Source: DATKEG01 sp035544515
GTDB lineage: Bacteria; Acidobacteriota; Vicinamibacteria; Fen-336
Direction of reading: 5' to 3'
NCBI GenBank assembly: GCA_035544515.1
Contig: DATKEG010000228.1
Location: 1-33,401 of the forward strand
Length of the DNA: 33,401 nt
The notes beneath the pieces are model-generated. The model saw nothing but the letters and a program-made list of their open reading frames with translations, did not search any database and had not been told where the DNA came from. The translations under genes were made by a program, and so were the position numbers. Of the stretch, positions 7,376-14,358 are shown in pieces (within the stretch, counting starts at the first letter, position 1; each line of letters starts with the position of its first letter).

Positions 7376-7699
7376 ATGAAAACCCTCACGGAGCGGACGC
7401 GGCGGCTGGGGCTGCACCTCTCCTTCGACGTGAGCGGCAAGGACGCCGGCGGCACGCCGTTCACGCAGACCGCGCGCACCCTCAACATCAGTGGGGGCGG
7501 GGTGCTGTTCGAGAGCGCGCGGCACCTGCTCGTCGGCTCCCGCCTCGTGCTGCACATCCAGATCCCGCCGGCCCTGCGCAAGCACTTCGGCAGCCGCCCG
7601 CTCTACCGCGTGCGCGCCGTCGTCTGCCGCGTGGAGCGCTTCCAGGACGAGGCCATGTCCCGCGTGGGCGCGCGTTTCCTGGGGGAGATACGCGACTAG
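7376..7699 (+). CDS. PilZ-domain protein
   Basis: A 107-residue single-domain protein with the PilZ fold pattern: basic N-terminus, 'TARTLNISGGGVLFES' in place of the usual D-x-S-x-x-G motif, a 'LLVGSRLVLHIQIPP' strand pair and a terminal VGARFLGEIRD. PilZ domains bind c-di-GMP through RxxxR and (D/N)xSxxG. The second motif is present in its N form, but the first is not clear (the basic run is RTRRLGLHL), so binding is uncertain. It could instead be one of the many PilZ-like proteins acting without nucleotide. It has its own promoter and sits between the kinase and an SDR gene, suggesting a signalling locus; no c-di-GMP-making or -degrading enzyme is in the window. Confidence 0.8.
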   Translation: MKTLTERTRRLGLHLSFDVSGKDAGGTPFTQTARTLNISGGGVLFESARHLLVGSRLVLHIQIPPALRKHFGSRPLYRVRAVVCRVERFQDEAMSRVGARFLGEIRD

Positions 7700-7752
7700 A
7701 CCACGCACTCGACGGCGTCGGCAGCGGCCCGCGCGTGCAGGCCGTTGCACGA

Positions 7753-7761
7753 TGTTATACT
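7753..7761 (+). promoter_or_regulatory. Extended -10 promoter of the SDR gene
   Basis: TGtTATACT at 7753-7761 matches the extended -10 element; no good -35 hexamer is seen 17 bases upstream, as is typical of this promoter type. The start codon at 7790 lies 28 bases downstream. Confidence 0.5.
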
Positions 7762-7789
7762 CGATGGGTTTGCCTCCCCCCGCCCGTAC

Positions 7790-8518
7790 ATGGCTGATCT
7801 CAAGCTGCAGGGACGCATCGCCGCGGTCACGGGGGGCGGGCGCGGCCTGGGCCGTGCCCTCGCGCGGGGGCTGGCGGCGGAAGGCGCGGACGTCGCCTTC
7901 TCCTACCGCGAGAGCCGGGGTGGCGCCGAGGAGGAGGCGGAGCGGCTGCGCGCGCAGGGGCGCCGGGTCTTCACGGCCGCCGCGGACGCCCGCGTGCGCG
8001 GGGACATGGCGCGTTTCGTGGACGGGGCGGCGGCGGCCCTGGGCGGGCTCGACATCCTGGTCAACAACGTGGGCGTGTTCCGGCGCGTGGCCCTCGATGC
8101 GCTCTCGGAAGAGGACCTCGACGAGGCCTTCGACGTCAACGTCAAGGCGGCGGTGATGGCGGCGCAGGCGGCGGCGCCGCACCTGCGCAGGAAGGGAGGC
8201 GGCGCCATCGTGAACGTGGCCAGCCTGGGTGGGCTGCGGCCGTGGAAGGCGTACCTGCCGTATTGCGCCTCGAAGGCGGCGCTGATCATGGCCACGCGCG
8301 TGCTGGCCCTGGCCCTGGCCCCGGAGATCCGCGTGAACGCGGTCGCGCCGGGCATCCTCGACCCGCCCGGCGCGGGGCAGTCGGTCCGGGAGAAGGTGCC
8401 GCTGGGGCGCTTCGGCACGCAGGCGGAGGCGGTCGCCGCCGTGCTCTTCCTGGTGGCGGGAGCGTCGTACACGACGGGCGAGGTGGTGACGGTGGACGGT
8501 GGACGGTGCCTGGCGTGA
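7790..8518 (+). CDS. Short-chain dehydrogenase/reductase (classical SDR, FabG/pteridine-reductase-like)
   Basis: NAD(P)H-dependent oxidoreductase of 242 residues with a Rossmann fold. Visible motifs: cofactor loop TGGGRGLGR at 14-22, Arg40 at the end of strand 2 (SYRES), which favours NADPH, NNVG at 92-95, catalytic Ser145, Tyr158 and Lys162 (VNVAS..., PYCASK), and the VNAVAPG/VDGG end region. The segment 'LAPEIRVNAVAPGIL' resembles pteridine reductases (FolM/PTR1) more than standard FabG, which normally shows a longer 'GI.VN' form, so dihydrofolate/dihydropterin reduction is one possibility. Substrate is otherwise unknown. ATG at 7790 gives the normal N-terminus; the longer frame from 7745 would include the promoter. 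Confidence 0.85.
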   Translation: MADLKLQGRIAAVTGGGRGLGRALARGLAAEGADVAFSYRESRGGAEEEAERLRAQGRRVFTAAADARVRGDMARFVDGAAAALGGLDILVNNVGVFRRVALDALSEEDLDEAFDVNVKAAVMAAQAAAPHLRRKGGGAIVNVASLGGLRPWKAYLPYCASKAALIMATRVLALALAPEIRVNAVAPGILDPPGAGQSVREKVPLGRFGTQAEAVAAVLFLVAGASYTTGEVVTVDGGRCLA

Positions 8519-8596
8519 CGGTAGCATCGTCGGATGACATGGCCCTGTGGAGCAGGAGCGTCCGGCGCGAGAAGCGGAGCGTTTCCCTGGTTGCGC

Positions 8597-8619
8597 CGCG
8601 CCGGGCTCTTCCCGGCGCG
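8597..8619. other. Perfect 9-bp stem-loop upstream of the GAF gene
   Basis: Arms 8597-8605 and 8611-8619 are exact inverted copies (cgcgccggg / cccggcgcg) around a ctctt loop. No T-run follows, so it is not a standard terminator on either strand. It lies in the 162-base gap between the SDR and GAF genes. Confidence 0.6.
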
Positions 8620-8640
8620 ATGCGCGGAATGAAGTCGAAC

Positions 8641-8659
8641 GCGGAGCGTAGCGCTCCGC
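8641..8659. other. Perfect 8-bp stem-loop directly before the GAF ribosome-binding site
   Basis: Arms 8641-8648 (gcggagcg) and 8652-8659 (cgctccgc) flank a three-base loop. The hairpin ends immediately before the possible ATG at 8660 and two bases before a GGAGG, so it could influence translation of the GAF gene. A third copy of gcggagcg lies at 8573-8580. Confidence 0.6.
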
Positions 8660-8680
8660 ATGGAGGTTAACGAGGTGAAC

Positions 8681-9193
8681 ATGGCGTTGACGCGTGACGA
8701 GAAGCCGTGGAAGACCGATCTGGCCCGCAAGTCCGCGCAGCGCCGGGAGCAGGTGCTCCATGACCTGGAGGAGGCGATCAAGAAGGCTCCCTCCTTCGAG
8801 GAGGCCTTGAAGCAGGCGGCGGAGATGATGAAGAGGCGCTTCGCGCGCTACTCCGCGGTGACGGTCTACGTCGCGGACGGCGAGGACCTGGCCGTGCACA
8901 CGTCGCTGGAGCGCCCGCCGGGGCCCGAGCGGATCTGGGCGGGCGGTGGGCCGCTGGCCGACGCTGCGCACAGCCATACGCCCACGGTCGTGTCCGACCT
9001 CGCGGCCAACCCGGCCTGGGCCGTGGTCGGCCTGTCCAAGGGCAGCGTGATGGTGTCGCCCATCCGCACCGATGCGGGGCTGTGGGCCGTGCTCGAGGTA
9101 TGGAGCGACTTCCGGGACGCCTTCACCGCGCAGGACGTGAAGCTCCTGGACAAGGTCGCGGGCGCGCTCGGCCGCAAGACGCCGGCCGCCTGA
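8681..9193 (+). CDS. Small GAF-domain protein
   Basis: A 170-residue soluble protein. A charged helical N-terminus (about 1-45, with 'SFEEALKQAAEMM') leads into a GAF domain (about 50-165): 'YSAVTVYVADGEDL', 'TPTVVSDLAANP', 'GSVMVSPIRTDAGLWAVLEVWSD' and 'FTAQDVKLLDKVAGAL'. GAF domains bind small ligands or mediate signalling. No output domain is attached, so it may act as a stand-alone sensor. It has no cysteine, which rules out the free methionine-R-sulfoxide reductases that share this fold. Start: ATG 8681 has GAGG five bases upstream; ATG 8660, seven codons earlier, abuts a hairpin and looks less suited. It is followed closely by the aldolase gene. Confidence 0.8.
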   Translation: MALTRDEKPWKTDLARKSAQRREQVLHDLEEAIKKAPSFEEALKQAAEMMKRRFARYSAVTVYVADGEDLAVHTSLERPPGPERIWAGGGPLADAAHSHTPTVVSDLAANPAWAVVGLSKGSVMVSPIRTDAGLWAVLEVWSDFRDAFTAQDVKLLDKVAGALGRKTPAA

Positions 9194-9201
9194 TCGATCC
9201 C

Positions 9202-10104
9202 GTGCTGCGGGGCATCTTCCCTCCGCTCGCCACGCCCTTCCTCGCGGACGGCACGCTCGATCTCCGCGGCTTCGAGTCCAACCTCGACGCCTACGCCGCC
9301 CACGACCTGGGCGGGTACCTGGTGCTCGGGTCCAACGGCGAGAGCCCGTATCTCGAGGAGGACGAGCGGCTGAACCTGGTGCGCGCCGCGCGCAGGGGCG
9401 CCGGCCGCAAGCCGCTGCTGGTCGGCACCGGCCAGGAGAGCACGCGCGGGACGATCGCCTTCACGCGCAAGGCCGCGGACCTGGGGGCGGACGCCGCGCT
9501 CGTGCTCACCCCGAACTACTACAAGTCCCAGATGACCGTGGAAGCGCTGCGGCGGCACTTCGAGGCCGTGGCCGAGGCGTCCCCGGTGCCGATCCTGCTC
9601 TACTCGGTGCCGGCCTTCACGGGCCTGACCTTCTCGCCCGGCCTGGCGTCGGCGCTGGCCGCCCACCCGCGCGTGGCCGGGATGAAGGAGTCGAGCGGCG
9701 ACCTCAGCCTGCTGGGCCGCATCATCGCCGGAGTGCCGCCGGGCTTCGCCGTGGCCTGCGGGTCCGCGCCCGTCCTCTATCCCGCGCTGTGCATCGGCGC
9801 GAATGCCGGGATCGTGGCCGTGTCCTGCTGCGCGCCCGCGGTCGCGGTCGCCCTCCATCGCGCCTTCACGCAAGGCGACCACGCCCGCGCGCGGCGCCTC
9901 CAGGACGTGGTGACGCCGCTCGGGCTCGCCATCACCGCCACCTACGGCGTCGCCGGACTGAAGGCCGCCATCGACCTGGCCGGGCTGCGGGGCGGGCACG
10001 TCCGCGCGCCTCTTTTGCCTCCGCCGGAGGCGGCACGGGCGGAGATCGCCTCGCTGCTCAGCCGCGCCGAGCAGCTCGTGCAGGAGCTGTCATCGGTTTC
10101 GTAG
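9202..10104 (+). CDS. DHDPS-superfamily aldolase, HOGA-like (4-hydroxy-2-oxoglutarate aldolase type)
   Basis: Class I aldolase/lyase of the DapA superfamily, 300 residues, TIM barrel. Schiff-base Lys162 (VAGMKESSGD) and Tyr134 (LLYSVPAFTG) are present. The pyruvate-carboxylate loop, GTTGE in true DapA, reads GSNGESPYL here (43-51). That loop, the LVGTGQEST segment and the LYSVP segment resemble, from memory, mitochondrial HOGA1 rather than dihydrodipicolinate synthase. Likely products therefore include pyruvate plus an aldehyde such as glyoxylate, not lysine precursors; this is inference. No lysine gene is nearby. The start is GTG at 9202, which begins just before the conserved 'GIFPPLATPF'; the frame extends far upstream but only over the GAF gene. 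It begins eight bases after the GAF stop. Confidence 0.85.
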   Translation: MLRGIFPPLATPFLADGTLDLRGFESNLDAYAAHDLGGYLVLGSNGESPYLEEDERLNLVRAARRGAGRKPLLVGTGQESTRGTIAFTRKAADLGADAALVLTPNYYKSQMTVEALRRHFEAVAEASPVPILLYSVPAFTGLTFSPGLASALAAHPRVAGMKESSGDLSLLGRIIAGVPPGFAVACGSAPVLYPALCIGANAGIVAVSCCAPAVAVALHRAFTQGDHARARRLQDVVTPLGLAITATYGVAGLKAAIDLAGLRGGHVRAPLLPPPEAARAEIASLLSRAEQLVQELSSVS

Positions 10105-10173
10105 CGCTGGCAGATCCTCTCGCCTGGCGTCCCGCCGTACCCGTCCAGGTCGCGGAAGGGCATCTCACGTGCG

Positions 10174-11091
10174 TCACCCGGCGCCGCTGAAGGGGCCATC
10201 GGGGTTGTCGGCGGTCACGCGCGGCACGAGCACGCTCAGGGCGCGGGGCTCCAGGGAGACCTCCAGCCGGTCGGCCGCGGGCTCCGGCTCGCCGTCGCGG
10301 TGGAACAACGCCGGCGCGGCGCCGGTTAGGACGGCCCTGGCCGCCGTGAGGCGGCGGTAGCGGCGGAAGCGCTCGATGCCGCCCAGGAAGAGACGCGGAG
10401 CGTTGGCCAGGATCTCGGGGAGGGGAGCGTCTTCGACCACCACGATGTCGAGGAGCCCGTCGTCCAGCCGCGCTCCGGGCGCGATCGTTGCCGCTCCGCC
10501 GTACTGGCGGCCGTTGACGAACGCGACGAGGAGGGCGCGGCCTTCGAACCTGTGGTCGCCGGCCTCGAGCCGCCACCGCTCCGAGCGGTAGCGCAGGCTC
10601 TGGCCCAGGCTGAGCCAGACGTAGGTGAACAGGCCGCGGCGGCCGCCGCGCCGTCCGCGCGCGTGGAACTCCGCTCCGACGGTGGCGTCGAACCCGGCTC
10701 CGCAGACGTTGAGGAAGGGCCGGCCGTTGACCATGCCGACGTCCATGCGGCGGAGGACGCCACCCTCCAGGCACTCGAGCGCGCGCGCCGGGCGCAGGGG
10801 GATGCCGAGCGTGCGCGCCAGGCCGTTGCCCGAGCCGACCGGCACCAGTCCCAACGTCGTCCGGCTGCCCAGGAGACCCCACGCCGCCTCGTTGGCCGTG
10901 CCGTCGCCGCCCGCCACCAGGAGCAGGTCCATGCGGTCCCGCGCGGCCTCCTCCGCCCACCGGCGCGCGTCGCCGGGTCCGGCCGTCACCCGCACCTCGA
11001 CGTCGCCCCACCGCGGCCGCCGCCGGAAGGCCTCCAGGGCTCGCCGCGCCGCCACGCCGGCGCGCGGGTTCAGGACGGCCCCCACCCTCAC
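10174..11091 (-). CDS. Diacylglycerol kinase-family lipid kinase (YegS/DagK-like)
   Basis: ATP-dependent lipid kinase of the DAGK catalytic family (305 aa), acting on diacylglycerol or a related membrane lipid. Motifs: NPRAG near residue 8, the nucleotide-binding GGDGTANEAAWGL near 64-76, GSGNGLARTLGIP near 91-103, and 'NVCGAGFDA' and 'LDDGLLDIVVV' in the C-terminal beta-sandwich domain, all in normal order. The start is a GTG at 11091 overlapping the stop of the GT4 gene (GTGA); a much longer frame upstream is only antisense to or out of frame with that gene. It is the last gene of a three-gene minus-strand operon with two glycosyltransferases, which suggests envelope glycolipid assembly or recycling. 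It converges on the aldolase gene across 69 bases. Confidence 0.9.
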   Translation of the reverse strand: MRVGAVLNPRAGVAARRALEAFRRRPRWGDVEVRVTAGPGDARRWAEEAARDRMDLLLVAGGDGTANEAAWGLLGSRTTLGLVPVGSGNGLARTLGIPLRPARALECLEGGVLRRMDVGMVNGRPFLNVCGAGFDATVGAEFHARGRRGGRRGLFTYVWLSLGQSLRYRSERWRLEAGDHRFEGRALLVAFVNGRQYGGAATIAPGARLDDGLLDIVVVEDAPLPEILANAPRLFLGGIERFRRYRRLTAARAVLTGAAPALFHRDGEPEPAADRLEVSLEPRALSVLVPRVTADNPDGPFSGAG

Positions 11092-12164
11092 GGCTCGCGC
11101 TCGGCATAGACGGCGAGCGTCTGCTCGACCATGCGGTCGGCGGTGAAGCGCTCCTCGAAGCGCGCGCGGCCGGCCGCCCCCATCGCCCGCCGGCGGGCCG
11201 GATCCTCCAGCACCTCCACGAGCGCGGCCGCCAGCGCCCGTGGATCGCGCGGCGGCACCACGCGTCCGGTCACGCCGTCCTCCACGGCTTCGGGTATGCC
11301 TCCGGCGGCCGTCGCCACCACGGGCCTCGCGAACGCCATGGCGTCGAGCAGGCTCGTACCCAGGCCCTCCAGGTGCGAGGACAGGCAGAAGACGGTGAAC
11401 GCCGGCATCAGGCGATCGAGGTCGTCGCGGAACCCCGCGAACACGACCCGGTCCTGCAGTGAGAGCGCGCGGCTCCGCTCCTCGAGCGCGCCGCGCAGCT
11501 CGCCGTCCCCGACGATCACGAACCGCGCCTCGGACAGCCGGCGCTTCACGGCCGCGGCCGCCTCGAGCAGGGTGACGTGGTCCTTGTGCCCGGTGAGCGC
11601 CGCGACGTTGCCCACCACCGGCGCCTCGAGGGGCACGCCAAGCTCCTGCAGCGCGCGCCGTCCGTTCGCGACCGCGGCGCGGTCGGGCACGCCCTCGTAG
11701 ACCAGGCGGATCCGCTCCCGCGGCACCCCGTCCGCCTCGAGCTGGGAGGCGATGGCGCGGCTCACCGCGATCACCCGCCGGCAGGCCCCGTACTTCCACC
11801 GCGAGAGCGGGCCGCGCAGGGGGAAGTCTACCCGGCGGCTGGCGATGTGGCGAAACCCGGGCGCCAGGGTGGAGGCGGCCAGCCCGGCCGAGACGGCGTG
11901 CGGGTCGTGGAGGTGGACGACGTCGGGTTGCGCCTCGCGCACGAGGCGGGCCAGGCCCACCACGGCGCCCGGAGAGAAGTCGCCGTGAAAGGCCATGGGA
12001 CGCACGGCCAGCCCCGCGGCACGCGCCCGCGCCTCGAGCGGCCCGCCGTCCTGACAGGCCAGCCAGATCTCGTGGCCGCGCGCGGCCATGCCGCTCGACG
12101 TGAGCAGCACCTGGTTCTGCCCGCCACGCCAGTTGCGCGCCGAGTCGGCGTGCACGATCCTCAT
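11088..12164 (-). CDS. Glycosyltransferase family 4 (GT-B fold)
   Basis: Retaining GT-B glycosyltransferase of 358 residues. The N-terminal acceptor domain opens with 'MRIVHADSARNWRGGQNQV' and has 'DVVHLHDPHA'. The C-terminal donor domain shows 'VVGNVAALTGHKDH', 'FVIVGDGELRGALEE', 'VVFAGFRDDLDRL' and the nucleotide-sugar-binding 'SSHLEGLGTSLLDAMAFARPVVATAAGGIPE' region with its EGLGTSLLDAM motif. Such enzymes build LPS, capsule or glycolipid chains; the sugar is not predictable. ATG at 12164 overlaps the stop of the preceding GT2 gene by three bases (ATGA), and its own stop overlaps the lipid-kinase start, so the three are translationally chained. Confidence 0.93.
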   Translation of the reverse strand: MRIVHADSARNWRGGQNQVLLTSSGMAARGHEIWLACQDGGPLEARARAAGLAVRPMAFHGDFSPGAVVGLARLVREAQPDVVHLHDPHAVSAGLAASTLAPGFRHIASRRVDFPLRGPLSRWKYGACRRVIAVSRAIASQLEADGVPRERIRLVYEGVPDRAAVANGRRALQELGVPLEAPVVGNVAALTGHKDHVTLLEAAAAVKRRLSEARFVIVGDGELRGALEERSRALSLQDRVVFAGFRDDLDRLMPAFTVFCLSSHLEGLGTSLLDAMAFARPVVATAAGGIPEAVEDGVTGRVVPPRDPRALAAALVEVLEDPARRRAMGAAGRARFEERFTADRMVEQTLAVYAEREP

Positions 12165-12922
12165 GGCCGTGGCCGTCCGATGGCCAGCTCGTGCAGCTTC
12201 ACCAGCTTGGCGTACGTGTAGTAGGCGTTGAGCATCGACACCGTGAGCCCGGTCTCGCCCAGGAGGAACCCGCGCCGGAAGACCAGGTTCCGCAGGAAGG
12301 CCCACGCGCAGGCCGCGAAGGGCTCGAACGGCCGGGCGCGGCGCCCCTGGTCGAACGCCTGGCGCGCCCAGAGCGTGGTGTAGCTGTCGATCACGCGCAT
12401 GTGGTGGCTGACGTCCGCGTAGCTCAGGTGCTGCATCTCGGAGCGCAGCCGCCCCACGGAGCCCGCCACGCGCACCGACTCGTGGATGAGCGAGCCGTGC
12501 CACCGGCCGCGGCGCCGGTCGAACAGGCGCAGCTGCGGATCGGGATACCAGTCCGTGCCGCGGATCCACCGCCCGAGGTACCAGGCCACGCGCGGCACGC
12601 GGTAGCCCGCGTGGCGAAAGCCCGCGGCGCGCTCGGCCAGGATCTCCTCGCGCAGGGCGGCCGTGACGCGCTCGTCGGCGTCGAGCGCCAGCACCCAGTC
12701 GTGGCGCGCGATATCGAGCGCGGTGTTCCGCCCGGCCACGAAGCCGGGCCAGGGCCCGCCGCGCACGACGCGCGCCCCGGTGGCCTCCGCGATGTCGCGC
12801 GTGCGGTCGGAGGATCCCCAGTCCACCACCAGCACCTCGTCGCAGAACGCGACGCTGGCGAGCGCCCCCGGCAGGTTCTGCTCCTCGTCGAGGGTGATGA
12901 TGACCGCCGAGAGGGGCAGCAC
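12161..12922 (-). CDS. Glycosyltransferase family 2 (WaaE/KdtX-like)
   Basis: Inverting GT-A glycosyltransferase, 253 residues. The N-terminus 'LSAVIITLDEEQNLPGALASV', then 'DEVLVVDWGSSDRTRDIA' and the DxD-type 'WVLALDADERVT' (near 78-89) are typical of the WaaE/KdtX branch that adds glucose to the LPS inner core. The C-terminal half has the branch features 'GTDWYPDPQLRLF' and 'GSLIHESV' and a hydrophobic segment near 'FLRNLVF', suggesting membrane association. In the motif VVDWGSSDRT the usual 'S' of VVDSGS is replaced by W. The start is a GTG at 12922 preceded by a TATACT only eight bases away, with no ribosome-binding site. It is the first gene of the GT2-GT4-lipid kinase operon. Confidence 0.9.
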   Translation of the reverse strand: MLPLSAVIITLDEEQNLPGALASVAFCDEVLVVDWGSSDRTRDIAEATGARVVRGGPWPGFVAGRNTALDIARHDWVLALDADERVTAALREEILAERAAGFRHAGYRVPRVAWYLGRWIRGTDWYPDPQLRLFDRRRGRWHGSLIHESVRVAGSVGRLRSEMQHLSYADVSHHMRVIDSYTTLWARQAFDQGRRARPFEPFAACAWAFLRNLVFRRGFLLGETGLTVSMLNAYYTYAKLVKLHELAIGRPRP

Positions 12923-12930
12923 AGGGGCGC

Positions 12931-12936
12931 AGTATA
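12931..12936 (-). promoter_or_regulatory. -10 element (TATACT) of the GT2 operon
   Basis: On the minus strand TATACT reads from 12936 to 12931, eight bases before the GTG start at 12922. No convincing -35 box lies 17 bases upstream and no ribosome-binding site lies between, which fits a leaderless or very short-leader transcript. Confidence 0.45.
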
Positions 12937-12942
12937 CCGGCC

Positions 12943-12971
12943 TTGCCAGGGCCGGACGGGCTGGCTAGAGT
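12943..12971 (+). promoter_or_regulatory. Sigma-70-type promoter of pyrE
   Basis: TTGCCA (12943-12948) and TAGAGT (12966-12971) are 17 bases apart. The -10 box ends seven bases before the pyrE ATG at 12979, so transcription should start at or next to the start codon. The promoter shares a 56-base gap with the divergent GT2 promoter. Confidence 0.6.
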
Positions 12972-12978
12972 CGGGGTC

Positions 12979-13563
12979 ATGGGCCAGTGGCTGGAGGTCT
13001 TCCTGCGGAAGGGGGCCATCCTGGAGGGCCACTTCCTCCTCACCTCGGGGCTGCACTCCCCGCGCTACGTGCAGTGCGCGCGCGTGCTCATGGACCCGCC
13101 CCTGGCCACGCGCCTGGGGGAAGCGCTGGCCGCCCTGCTGCGGCCGATCCTGGGCGCCCAGGCGCCGGGCGCGGTGGTGGCGCCGGCGCTGGGCGGCATC
13201 CTGGTCGGGCACGAGGTCGCGCGCGCTCTGGGCTGCCGCGCGCTCTTCACCGAACGGCAGGACGGGTCCATGACGCTGCGGCGCGGCTTCGCGCTGGAGG
13301 AGGGCGAGCCGGCGGTGGTGGTGGAGGACGCGGTCACCACGGGCGGGTCCACCCGGGAGGTCATCGACGCCGTGCGCGCGGGCGGCGCGCGCGTGGTGGC
13401 CGTGGGCTGCCTGATCGACCGCAGCGCCGGCGTGGACCTCGGCGTGCCGCACCGCAGCCTGGTCCGCCTGGAGGTCCCGACCTGGACGGCCGAGGCGTGC
13501 CCGCTCTGCGCGAGCGGCTCGCGGCCGGAGAAGCCCGGCTCGCGGCCGGCGCCCGCGCGCTGA
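12979..13563 (+). CDS. pyrE: Orotate phosphoribosyltransferase
   Basis: Transfers the phosphoribosyl group from PRPP to orotate to make OMP in pyrimidine synthesis. The 194-residue protein has 'LEGHFLLTSGLHSPRYVQ' (about 16-32) for orotate/PRPP contact, 'VVAPALGGILVGHEVAR' (67-82), and the PRPP-binding signature VVVEDAVTTGGSTREV at 113-128. The end, with two cysteines in 'ACPLCASGS', is the usual tail of this PyrE subgroup. ATG at 12979 is preferred to upstream in-frame starts because those would lie within the promoter. truA follows after two bases, so the two genes should be co-expressed. Confidence 0.94.
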   Translation: MGQWLEVFLRKGAILEGHFLLTSGLHSPRYVQCARVLMDPPLATRLGEALAALLRPILGAQAPGAVVAPALGGILVGHEVARALGCRALFTERQDGSMTLRRGFALEEGEPAVVVEDAVTTGGSTREVIDAVRAGGARVVAVGCLIDRSAGVDLGVPHRSLVRLEVPTWTAEACPLCASGSRPEKPGSRPAPAR

Positions 13564-13565
13564 GC

Positions 13566-14339
13566 GTGCTCTACCGCGTCACGCTCGCTTACGACGGCAG
13601 CGACTTCGAAGGGTGGCAGAGCCAGGCCGGCGGGGGGACGGCGCGCCGCGCGCGCACCGTCCAGGGCGCGGTGGAGGACGCCCTGGCACGGCTCTCCGGT
13701 GGCCAGCGCGTGGCGGTCCACGGCGCCGGCCGCACCGACGCCGGCGTCCACGCCACCGGGCAGGTCGCCTCCTTCGACCTGCCGCGGGACCTGCCGCCCT
13801 TCGCGCTGGTGCGGGCCCTGAACGGCCTCCTCCCCGCCGACGTCCGCGCGCTCGAGGCCGCGCACGCCCCCCCCGGCTTCCACGCGCGCAAGAGCGCCCG
13901 GTCGAAGCTGTACCGCTACGTGCTGGACACCGGCCCCGTGCAGTTGCCCACCCGCCGGCGCCTGGCCGCGCACGTCCCCTTCGTGCTCGACCCCGCGCGC
14001 GTGGCGGCCGCGGCCGCCCTCTTCGCCGGACGTCAGGACTTCGCTTCCCTGGCCTCCGCGGGCGGCTCGGCGCGCACCACCGTGCGCACCGTGCTGCGCT
14101 CGGAGGCGCGCTTCGAGGGGACCACGCTCGTCTACGAGGCCGAAGCCGAGGGATTCCTGCGCAAGATGGCGCGGAGCATGATGGGCGCGCTGGTGGCGGC
14201 CGGCCGCGGAGCGATCGGCGTGGAGGACCTCCGGCGCGCGCTCCTCGCTCGCGACCGGCGCGCGTGGCCGGCGCCGGCGGAAGCGCGCGGTCTGACCCTG
14301 GTGGCGGTGCGCTACCCGCCCGCCACGGGCCAGGGATAA
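13566..14339 (+). CDS. truA: tRNA pseudouridine(38-40) synthase
   Basis: Isomerises uridines 38-40 in the tRNA anticodon stem-loop to pseudouridine. The 257-residue protein begins 'LYRVTLAYDGSDFEGWQ' and contains the catalytic loop GAGRTDAGVHATGQVASF with Asp58, the nucleophile. 'FHARKSARSKLYRYVL' and 'AEGFLRKMARSMMGALVAAGRG' are the remaining family blocks. The start is GTG at 13566, two bases after the pyrE stop; the same frame runs upstream across pyrE but without homology. An insertion 'AGGGTARRAR' after residue 20 is slightly longer than in the E. coli enzyme, as in many high-GC species. Confidence 0.95.
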   Translation: MLYRVTLAYDGSDFEGWQSQAGGGTARRARTVQGAVEDALARLSGGQRVAVHGAGRTDAGVHATGQVASFDLPRDLPPFALVRALNGLLPADVRALEAAHAPPGFHARKSARSKLYRYVLDTGPVQLPTRRRLAAHVPFVLDPARVAAAAALFAGRQDFASLASAGGSARTTVRTVLRSEARFEGTTLVYEAEAEGFLRKMARSMMGALVAAGRGAIGVEDLRRALLARDRRAWPAPAEARGLTLVAVRYPPATGQG

Positions 14340-14358
14340 GATAGGTCTTTCGCGCGAC

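Noticed and set aside
8490..8508. Short tandem repeat (ggtggac) near the end of the SDR gene
   Set aside because: It simply encodes the conserved Val-Asp-Gly-Gly end motif of the family; two copies are not a meaningful repeat.
8660..9193. GAF protein as a free methionine-R-sulfoxide reductase
   Set aside because: The fold pattern is similar, but the sequence contains no cysteine, which that enzyme needs.
10105..10173. Convergent gap between aldolase and lipid kinase genes as a terminator site
   Set aside because: No clear hairpin plus T-run on either strand; nothing else is visible.
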